From Candidatus Ventricola intestinavium (lineage in GTDB: Bacteria; Bacillota; Clostridia; Christensenellales; Aristaeellaceae): a DNA stretch of 11,659 nucleotides. The DNA lies in NCBI GenBank assembly GCA_018715105.1, contig DVMG01000019.1, positions 1-11,659 on the forward strand. The letters are read 5' to 3'. Below the pieces are notes generated by a model, which was not told the DNA's origin, did no database searches, and saw only the letters and a program-made list of their open reading frames with translations. A program made the translations under genes and the position numbers. Positions 6,540-11,659 of the stretch are shown in pieces (within the stretch, counting starts at the first letter, position 1; each line of letters starts with the position of its first letter).

Positions 6540-7133
6540 ATGACGCTTGGAAGGATCAAGCTGCTAGCCCTGAAGATGCTGGATGAAGCGCCGGAAGACA
6601 TCGGCGAATACGACGAACTGTTCCGTCTTTATGCGAACATGGGCTATGCCATTGCCATGCGCGAATACATCCGGCCAAGAGCGGTGCGCATGCTTGTCAC
6701 CGACCGGGACGGCCGTGCGGTCTTGACGGGGATGGACATCGTCAGGGTGGTGGAGGTTCGGGATGAAAAAGGGATGCGCATTCCTTTCGACCAAGAGGCA
6801 GAAGGGGGAAGCATCCGAACCGGAAAAAAGGAAAAGACGCTTTCGGCCGTGTGTGAAATCCTCTGGCCGGACATGCGGGAAGAGACAGACGAACCCAAGA
6901 TGCCGGAATATGCACACGCGGCGCTGGCGGATTACATTTGTTACCGTCATCTTTCAAGCGGAAACCTGGCCAAACAGAATCGGGCGCAATTCTTTTTCAG
7001 GAGTTTTCTGCAGCAGATGCAATCTCTACGGCGGGAGGGGCAAAGCGGCGTAACGCGCCTGAGAAACCTCTATGAAGCAACGGATATACGAAGCGCCGCA
7101 GAGGAGACCGGGAGAAACAACAAACCGGCATGA
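6540..7133 (+). CDS. Candidate head-tail adaptor protein
   Basis: Predicted 197-aa protein; by position it should be the ring that docks under the portal (the role of P22 gp4 or T7 gp11). Residues 1-45 are helical (LALKMLDEAPEDIGEYDELF and following). A beta-rich, charged middle (48-110) resembles the inserted beta domain of adaptors. Helices with AHAALADYICYRHLSSGNLA (125-144) and NRAQFFFRSFLQQMQSLRR (147-165) match the pattern in which an aromatic and Lys/Asn-rich C-terminal helix pair ends a connector. AGGGAG (6526-6531) is 8 nt upstream of ATG 6540; in-frame ATG 6522 is a weaker option, being inside the previous gene and 5' of the ribosome site. Fold and order support the call; identity was not searched. 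Confidence 0.6.
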   Translation: MTLGRIKLLALKMLDEAPEDIGEYDELFRLYANMGYAIAMREYIRPRAVRMLVTDRDGRAVLTGMDIVRVVEVRDEKGMRIPFDQEAEGGSIRTGKKEKTLSAVCEILWPDMREETDEPKMPEYAHAALADYICYRHLSSGNLAKQNRAQFFFRSFLQQMQSLRREGQSGVTRLRNLYEATDIRSAAEETGRNNKPA

Positions 7134-7433
7134 TGCCGATTGCTGGCTGTTGACAAAACGCTTTTCTTCCCCCGAAGAGGGAAAAAAGATTCTCACAATT
7201 CCTGGAAAAGCATCGCCTGTCCCGGAGGAAAGTAATGCGTATGGCAACAAACGGAAACCGGCATCCTGCCGGATGCATCCCCGGCAAAAGGCTGTAAACC
7301 TTGCGGCTATGCGCACGAGGCTGAAGCTGCGAAAAGGATTTGCAGAACAAGATCCGGATCGGAGGGTGTATTTCCGGGATAAATCGGGCCGGAAGACGGT
7401 GGAAGATAGATACAAGAAGCAGGAGGTGGAGCG
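7134..7433 (+). other. 300-bp sparsely coding gap before the nozzle gene
   Basis: The longest gap inside the structural operon. It holds a TTGACA -35-like hexamer (7150-7155) without an acceptable -10, a short stem GCATCC/GGATGC (7261-7276), and one tiny ORF with a ribosome site (7235-7297). A longer frame from 7072 crosses the gap and enters the nozzle gene out of frame; its product has no recognisable pattern and no ribosome site at 7072, and an inner ATG at 7309 is also unsupported. I see no RNA gene. Remnant of a lost gene or a recombination joint are both possible. Confidence 0.4.
7235..7297 (+). CDS. Possible 20-aa small ORF
   Basis: ATG 7235 has GGAGG (7224-7228) 6 nt upstream, as good as the spacing used by the verified-looking genes here. 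The product is MRMATNGNRHPAGCIPGKRL, 20 residues, basic, with one cysteine, ending at TAA 7295-7297. It overlaps the GCATCC/GGATGC stem. Small basic peptides of this kind occur in phage operons, but at this length a chance ribosome site is quite likely, and no homologue is recognised. Confidence 0.3.
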   Translation: MRMATNGNRHPAGCIPGKRL

Positions 7434-8921
7434 ATGGCAGTCAGGGAGAGCAGCTATCAGGGAAAATGGAGCATTCCCGTACCCAGGGGAATTGATCAGT
7501 CTGCCGGTGACACGAATACGGCAGCTGACTGCGCTTATCGGGCGCAGAACATCCGCACGGAAAGAGGCCTGCTGGCCTCGGCATACGGAACCAGCCGCGC
7601 GTTTCCTGCGTTGGGCGCACCCATCCGGACGCTGACGCGGTTTTACCGGCGCACAAGGCCGGATGATCCGGATGTATTTGTGGCTGCAGCCGGCGGGGCC
7701 ATTTACACATACACGCTGGGCACGGAGGGATGGATCCAGCGTGCGGAAGGGTTTCGGAGCGACATGTGGAGCTATGTGACCTATGAGACTGCAGAAAATG
7801 GAGAAACGGTGGATATCCTCATCCTTTCAAACGCGGAGGACGGGATGATCGCCGTATACGGAAGCGACCTGCGCGTGGAAAAAAAGCCGCTCGCCATCGG
7901 GGATGAATACGGCGATGTGCGCTTTGCGGTGCTGGGGCGGTATGCAGAGCGCATATGGGGAACGGGTGCGCCGGGATATCCGGATCATGTGTTTTACTCA
8001 CGGCCGTACAATCCGTTTGACTGGACGGGCATGCCGGATACACCGCAGCTGGGAGGCGGTGTGATCGGGCAGCCGACGTGGGACGGAGAATCGTTTCTGG
8101 CGCTTCATACATTCGGCGGATACCTGCTGGCAATCAAACCCTCCACCGTCTTTGAAATCCGCGGAACGGATCCATCGTGCTTTACGATCAGCGAGGCATA
8201 CGGCACCGACGGACCGTTGCAGGCGCGCACCGTATGCACGGACCGGACAAACATGCTCTTTCTGGCGCAGAGCGGATTGGGGCTCTATGACGGAACAACT
8301 CTGCGGCTGCTCTCCCGCGATGCGCTCCATGACACGATGCGCATGCGCGCCGGCAATGCGCAGGAGCTGGCGACGGCCTGCATATGCAACCACGTATATT
8401 ATCTGGCGCTCTGCGTCCGGGAGAAAGAGGGCGACGTCATCGCAGAGAACAACACGGTGATCGAATATGACACCGAGCGGGGTACGCTGATGCTGCGAAC
8501 GGGAATACGGGTGAAGGACTTCTTTTCCGTTGGAGGCAGGGTGTATTACACCGACGCGGCCAGCCCCTATGAGGTGATGCGCTACAACGATCCGCAGGCC
8601 GCAGGCTATGTGCAGGGAACCATGGAATGCAGTTGGGTGACGCCCTGGCTGGATCTGATTAAGGAAAGAAAGAAGAGCGACTTTGTGCTGCGCTTCACCG
8701 CAGAGGCGGATGAGGAAGGTGTGCCGCTTGAGGTGACGGTGTCGACCGAACGGGGAGAAAAGACACGCACGGTTTTGCTTGGCAAGGCGAGACGGGATTA
8801 TCGCGTCAAGGTGCAGCTCACGGGCATGCGCATGCGGCTTGGCATTCACAGCCAGACCCGCAACGCGGGCTGGAGAATATACGGAGGCATCCAGATCGAA
8901 TACACCCATGATGAACGATGA
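7434..8921 (+). CDS. Tail nozzle/stabilisation protein, P22 gp10-like beta-propeller
   Basis: Predicted 495-aa protein that likely closes the portal-adaptor channel and anchors the tail, the role of P22 gp10 or T7 gp12. The N-terminus (1-55), with NTAADCAYRAQNIRTERGLL (28-47), is typical of the tip that precedes the propeller in these proteins. Repeated beta-blade stretches follow through 60-400. RYAERIWGTGAPGYPDHVFY (169-188) then SRPYNPFDW is a recognisable signature of phage nozzle propellers, where 'LW.TG.pg.P..VyyS.p.nP..W' recurs. The C-terminal 75 residues are beta-rich. No signal or membrane segment. AGGAGGTG (7421-7428) lies 5 nt before ATG 7434. A 300-bp gap precedes it and a 30-bp gap follows. 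Confidence 0.78.
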   Translation: MAVRESSYQGKWSIPVPRGIDQSAGDTNTAADCAYRAQNIRTERGLLASAYGTSRAFPALGAPIRTLTRFYRRTRPDDPDVFVAAAGGAIYTYTLGTEGWIQRAEGFRSDMWSYVTYETAENGETVDILILSNAEDGMIAVYGSDLRVEKKPLAIGDEYGDVRFAVLGRYAERIWGTGAPGYPDHVFYSRPYNPFDWTGMPDTPQLGGGVIGQPTWDGESFLALHTFGGYLLAIKPSTVFEIRGTDPSCFTISEAYGTDGPLQARTVCTDRTNMLFLAQSGLGLYDGTTLRLLSRDALHDTMRMRAGNAQELATACICNHVYYLALCVREKEGDVIAENNTVIEYDTERGTLMLRTGIRVKDFFSVGGRVYYTDAASPYEVMRYNDPQAAGYVQGTMECSWVTPWLDLIKERKKSDFVLRFTAEADEEGVPLEVTVSTERGEKTRTVLLGKARRDYRVKVQLTGMRMRLGIHSQTRNAGWRIYGGIQIEYTHDER

Positions 8922-8951
8922 AGAGAAAACATGCGGGGAGGAAAATGAAAC

Positions 8952-9176
8952 ATGGCGTACAGACAACCCAGAGTGCCGCAGATGCAGGGGGAGGATGTGG
9001 CCGGGTATCTGCGTGAGATTGCGCGGTTTCTCCGCGAAGACTGCATGGCAGGATGGAACGCGGACAGGCAGAAAGAGGAAGAGCTGGCCAGGATCAAACG
9101 CCGCCTGGATGCGCTGGAGGCAAGGCTGACCGTGACACAGCAGGAAGAACAGCGGGAAAAACAAAAGGAGGAATGA
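8952..9176 (+). CDS. Small coiled-coil protein of unknown function
   Basis: Predicted 74-aa protein. Residues 10-35 contain a helix with a Cys (VAGYLREIARFLREDCMAGW), and 36-74 are a charged helix or coiled coil with heptad-spaced Leu/Ile (LARIKRRLDALEARL) ending in a Gln/Glu/Lys-rich tail. GGGGAGG (8935-8941) is 10 nt from ATG 8952. The stop TGA (9174-9176) is 1 nt before the next start, and the next gene's ribosome site lies within its last codons, so the two are translationally coupled. That pairing hints at a partner or accessory of the Ser-rich protein that follows, for example in oligomerisation; nothing else indicates function. Confidence 0.65.
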   Translation: MAYRQPRVPQMQGEDVAGYLREIARFLREDCMAGWNADRQKEEELARIKRRLDALEARLTVTQQEEQREKQKEE

Positions 9177-9177
9177 C

Positions 9178-10314
9178 ATGGCACGCAGAACGACGACAAG
9201 CCACTCCAGCACAAGCGCCAGCAGCGAAAGCCGAAGCGAGAGCATAAGCGAAAGCACCAGCCGGAGCGAAAACTACAGCCAGGGAACAAGCCGAAATGAA
9301 AGCCACAGCCAAAGCACGAGCGTGGGGACAAGCCAGAGCGCCAGCCGCGGACAGAGTACAAGCACGAGCACAAACACCGGACGGAGCCAAAGCGAGAGCA
9401 CAAGCCGAAGCGAGAGCATCACCCAGAAGGTGCTGGATGAAGAGATGCTCGAGCGCATCCTCTCCGGGCTCACGCAGCAGATGACCGATGAACAGATCGA
9501 AACCTACGCAGAAAACCTGCTTGCCCCGGTGCTCCATGCGCAGCTTGAAGAAAGCCAGCAAGAATATGAAGCGGCCAGACTTGGCCGAGAGCAGGAGATT
9601 GAAAACCTGGCACAGCTGCTGGGGCGGGATATCGCGGCGCAGAATGCGGCTTACCGGCAGGGCCGGGCAGACATCGAGACGGATGCGCTGGCAAGAGGGA
9701 TGGGCCGCAGCAGCTATACCCTGCAGACGCTGGCCGAACAGGGAGAAGCGCTGGCACAGGCGGTTCGCGAGCTGACGGATGAAAACACGCGGAAAACCGA
9801 ACAGATTCACCGGCAGATCACGCTGGCTGCCGACCAGAATGCCCAGACACAGGGCAGGCTGCGGGAAAATTATGCCCAAAGACTGGCGGCCAAGGTGCAG
9901 GAACTCAAGGAGCAGCAGCGTCAGAGAGGAGACAGCCAGTACCTGACGGCGATCTCTGCCGCACTGGGACAGAAGACCACGAACACCGGCACACAGACAG
10001 CAACGCAGACACAGACGGGAAGCACGCACACAAGCGGTGAGCAGAGCAGCATGCAGAACACGGCAAGCACGCAGAAGGAGAATACGGACGGGATACAGTC
10101 CGGCACAAGCAGCACATCCGGCATCGCCACGCAGACCGGCACCCAACATACGACGGGCACACAGGCATCCAATTCGTCGAGCTCAACGGACACCGTAAGC
10201 ACAACATCAACGGGCGGAGGCTCATCGAAGACGCGGTCTTCCTCCGGGGTAAAGGACGTCATCAACAAGGCTGCCAGCGCAGTGGCCGGCCTGGCAAGCA
10301 AACTGAAAAAATGA
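9178..10314 (+). CDS. Tripartite Ser/Thr-rich coiled-coil virion protein (ejection candidate)
   Basis: Predicted 378-aa protein, function not recognised. Residues 1-81 are almost wholly Ser, Thr, Arg, Glu, Gln and Asn in S-x-S-x and SRSES-like repeats, with no hydrophobic core. Residues 83-260 are a long, charged helical segment (LDEEMLERILSGLTQQMTDE onward) likely to form a coiled coil. Residues 265-355 are Thr/Ser/Gln/Gly-rich. The end (357-378) is a possible amphipathic Ala/Lys helix (VINKAASAVAGLASKLKK). Lack of a signal peptide and its place between nozzle and fibre genes fit an internal or ejected podovirus protein, as in P22 gp7/gp16/gp20 or T7 gp14-16, but it could instead be a fibre linker. 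AGGAGG (9166-9171) is 6 nt before ATG 9178. Serine in the N-terminal repeat is mostly AGC-encoded. Confidence 0.6.
   Translation: MARRTTTSHSSTSASSESRSESISESTSRSENYSQGTSRNESHSQSTSVGTSQSASRGQSTSTSTNTGRSQSESTSRSESITQKVLDEEMLERILSGLTQQMTDEQIETYAENLLAPVLHAQLEESQQEYEAARLGREQEIENLAQLLGRDIAAQNAAYRQGRADIETDALARGMGRSSYTLQTLAEQGEALAQAVRELTDENTRKTEQIHRQITLAADQNAQTQGRLRENYAQRLAAKVQELKEQQRQRGDSQYLTAISAALGQKTTNTGTQTATQTQTGSTHTSGEQSSMQNTASTQKENTDGIQSGTSSTSGIATQTGTQHTTGTQASNSSSSTDTVSTTSTGGGSSKTRSSSGVKDVINKAASAVAGLASKLKK
9190..9419 (+). repeat. AGC-rich degenerate tandem repeat coding for the Ser/Arg/Glu head
   Basis: The DNA for residues 5-81 is a degenerate array built on AGC codons every second position, with units such as AGCCGAAGCGAGAGC and ACAAGC. 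AGCCGAAGCGAGAGCAT occurs exactly at 9229-9245 and 9403-9419. Nearly uniform AGC use, while other serine codons appear later in the gene, points to growth by slippage or unequal exchange, so length probably varies between relatives. Confidence 0.6.
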
Positions 10315-10377
10315 ATAAGAGGATCTGCATGCGGCCATGCGGACAAGCAGAGCGAAAGGAGACACAGAAGGACGACG

Positions 10378-11391
10378 ATGATCGAGGCGAGCTTTGATAC
10401 GCGGCAGGGAGGGACCGCCGCTGTAGGAGGCGTATTCCAATACGACACGGGGCAGCGGCTCAGGATGCATGGATTGCCGGCTCCCAAAGGATTTGCGGAC
10501 GGAGATGATTTTCTCTCCGGGGAAGAGGTCAGCGTACAGGTTCAGTACAGTTATGCAGGGGATGAACAGACGGAGACGCGCTTGGCCACCTATGATGCGG
10601 AGCAGGATGCGTGGCTGGCTGATATTCCGGATTCCTATCTGACACGCAGCACGCCGGTTCAGGCGTATATCTATGTGAGCCATGGCGCGGACGGTCAGGC
10701 GAGCCGGGCAAAAACCTGCTATGTGGCGGCGTTTTCCCCGATCGGGCGCCCGGCCCCAAGCAGCCGGGTGACCCCGGCTCAGGCCAATGCCTGGGATGTG
10801 CTGGTTGCCGAGGTGAATCTGACGCTTGCGACGATGAACAGAGCCACAAGCGAGGCGAATGCGGCGGCTGAAGAGGCTGAAACGGCGAAAACCGACGCCC
10901 TGGATGCCTCCGAAGAGGCATGCAAGGCCGCAGAAAATGCCCGGACGGCGGCAGAGACGGCCCATACGGCCGCGCAAACAGCACAGGACGCAGCAGAGGC
11001 GGCAAATGAGGCGGGAGACAGCGCCGAATACGCAGCAGGAGAGGCCGCCGCGGCAGCAGGCGAGGCAAACACGGCCGCAGAGCACGCCAACCAGGTCGCC
11101 GCAAAGGTGGATGCCCTTTCGGTGAAGGCCACGACGCTTTCGGAAGGAAGTCAGGCAACCGCGGTGATCGCCGAGAATGAGACGGGAAAAATCATTCTCT
11201 TTGGCATCCCGCGCGGCGCAACAGGCGCGCAGGGCCCTAAGGGAGCCACCGGGGAAACGGGGGCACAGGGGCCCAAGGGCGACAAAGGAGACAAGGGGGA
11301 CACCGGCCCGCAGGGCCCCCAGGGCGCGACGGGGCCGGCGGGGGTGACGTTTACCCTCTCCGGGACGACGCTGACGATCACCAAGACATAA
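10378..11391 (+). CDS. Tail fibre with coiled-coil and collagen-like segments
   Basis: Predicted 337-aa trimeric fibre or baseplate-type protein. Residues 1-125 are a beta domain resembling the N-terminal module found on many Firmicute phage fibres (GGVFQYDTGQRLRMHGLPAP, 17-36), which likely docks to the virion. Residues 153-258 are Ala-rich with heptads and should form a coiled coil. ATAVIAENETGKIILFGIPR (260-279) is a common linker before collagen segments. Fourteen G-X-Y triplets follow (280-321), then a short beta-end, VTFTLSGTTLTITKT. No large receptor-binding head is fused, so a partner, perhaps the glycine-rich protein next door, may provide it. The ribosome site is poor: AAGGA (10368-10372) 5 nt from ATG 10378, or AAAGGAG (10355-10361) 16 nt away. 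The stop overlaps the next gene's ribosome site. Confidence 0.8.
   Translation: MIEASFDTRQGGTAAVGGVFQYDTGQRLRMHGLPAPKGFADGDDFLSGEEVSVQVQYSYAGDEQTETRLATYDAEQDAWLADIPDSYLTRSTPVQAYIYVSHGADGQASRAKTCYVAAFSPIGRPAPSSRVTPAQANAWDVLVAEVNLTLATMNRATSEANAAAEEAETAKTDALDASEEACKAAENARTAAETAHTAAQTAQDAAEAANEAGDSAEYAAGEAAAAAGEANTAAEHANQVAAKVDALSVKATTLSEGSQATAVIAENETGKIILFGIPRGATGAQGPKGATGETGAQGPKGDKGDKGDTGPQGPQGATGPAGVTFTLSGTTLTITKT
11215..11343 (+). repeat. Collagen-like G-X-Y repeat coding region
   Basis: Fourteen G-X-Y triplets plus a final Gly (GAT, GAQ, GPK, GAT, GET, GAQ, GPK, GDK, GDK, GDT, GPQ, GPQ, GAT, GPA). Triplets carrying Pro at X and Lys or Asp elsewhere stabilise bacterial and phage collagen helices through salt bridges such as KGD (here GPKGDKGDKGD). 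Phage collagen repeats usually vary in length between relatives by slippage or recombination. Confidence 0.8.
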
Positions 11392-11403
11392 GGAGGGAAT
11401 GGC

Positions 11404-11659
11404 ATGGCGACGAAGATCCCGGCTTTCACATACACGGGGACATCGAGCACGAAGCTCAGCGGGGGCTATTGGTACCTCTACCTGAAGACGAGCGGAACGC
11501 TGAAATTCTCCTACACGAAGACGATCGACGTGTTTCTGGTGGGCGGCGGCGGCGCCGGAGGGAACGGAAGATGGGGAGAGGGGGGAGGCGGAGGCGGCGG
11601 CGGATACACCAAAACGGTGAAGGGGCTGACGGCCAGCGCGGGGACGGGATACCGGGCAT
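11404..11659 (+). CDS. Glycine-rich tail/adhesin-like protein, 5' part only
   Basis: Open to the window end, so only the first 85 codons are seen. After a beta-rich start (residues 1-40, including YTGTSSTKLSGGYWYLYLKT at 10-29), IDVFLVGGGGAGGNGRWGEG (43-62) enters a glycine tract with eight consecutive Gly and then GYTKTVKGLTA. 'VDVF.VGGGGAGG...GGGGGY...V' is the pattern of the glycine-rich domain common in Firmicute phage fibre genes; polyglycine helices are known in phage adhesins such as S16 gp38. It probably helps bind the receptor, together with the collagen-type fibre before it. AGGAGGG (11391-11397) is 6 nt upstream and overlaps the preceding stop. Any receptor-binding end lies outside the window. 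Confidence 0.75.
   Translation, partial: MATKIPAFTYTGTSSTKLSGGYWYLYLKTSGTLKFSYTKTIDVFLVGGGGAGGNGRWGEGGGGGGGGYTKTVKGLTASAGTGYRA

Noticed and set aside
7150..7155. Perfect TTGACA as a promoter
   Set aside because: No TATAAT-like hexamer at 16-18 bp spacing; the expected place reads as CGAAGA.
7072..7635. 187-aa open frame across the gap into the nozzle gene
   Set aside because: It overlaps both neighbours in other frames, has no ribosome site and a patternless product. The nozzle start at 7434 has a strong ribosome site.
7998..9257. 419-aa minus-strand open frame across the nozzle and following genes
   Set aside because: Antisense shadow of well-supported genes, crossing two gene boundaries, with a low-plausibility composition.
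1..11659. CRISPR arrays, tRNA genes, insertion sequences, att sites, toxin or defence genes
   Set aside because: No repeat-spacer pattern, cloverleaf, transposase or terminal inverted repeat seen, and every sizeable interval is explained by phage late genes.

Overview
The window is one strand-consistent, GC-rich, purine-loaded block of tailed-phage late genes: packaging, head, neck and the start of the fibre region. Every gene supported here lies on the + strand. The strong AGGAGG-type ribosome sites, the RinA/DUF1492-like late regulator, the sigma-A-like extended -10 promoter and the collagen-like and glycine-rich tail modules all suggest a phage or prophage of a GC-rich Bacillota host, probably a gut member of the Clostridia. 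No host gene, integrase or att site is visible, so integrated and free states cannot be told apart.

Layout. The last codons of an upstream gene (3-38) are followed by a small DUF1492/RinA-like regulator (63-497). Next comes a 365-bp control region (498-862). It has four 10-bp-phased ATGWC repeats, a TTGCCA-18-TATGAT promoter, a roughly 160-nt structured leader and an intrinsic terminator, followed by two more strong hairpins. The order regulator, promoter, short leader, terminator, terminase resembles the lambdoid Q / PR' / tR' switch. Terminase small (863-1273) and large (1263-2657) subunits overlap. Then come a P22-type portal (2753-4429), a probable scaffold (4542-5000), an N4-gp56-family major capsid protein (5154-6116), a strong hairpin just after the capsid stop, a 103-aa unknown protein (6224-6535), a head-tail adaptor candidate (6540-7133) and a 300-bp sparsely coding gap.

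The second half holds a P22 gp10-like beta-propeller nozzle/stabilisation protein (7434-8921), a 74-aa coiled-coil protein (8952-9176), an unusual tripartite Ser/Thr-rich coiled-coil protein (9178-10314), a fibre with an Ala-rich coiled coil and a collagen-like segment (10378-11391), and the start of a glycine-rich adhesin-like gene cut by the window end (11404-11659).

How it fits together. The regulator probably turns on the late operon through the adjoining promoter/terminator region. Terminase packages DNA through the portal into a scaffold-built N4-gp56-type shell. The adaptor and the propeller protein close the portal and form the short tail. The Ser-rich protein may be an internal or ejected protein, and the fibre genes handle adsorption. 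No tape measure, sheath or major tail protein is present between capsid and fibres, so a podovirus-like (short-tailed) virion is inferred. The most interesting parts are the control region 484-862, the tripartite protein at 9178-10314 and the hairpin after the capsid gene.
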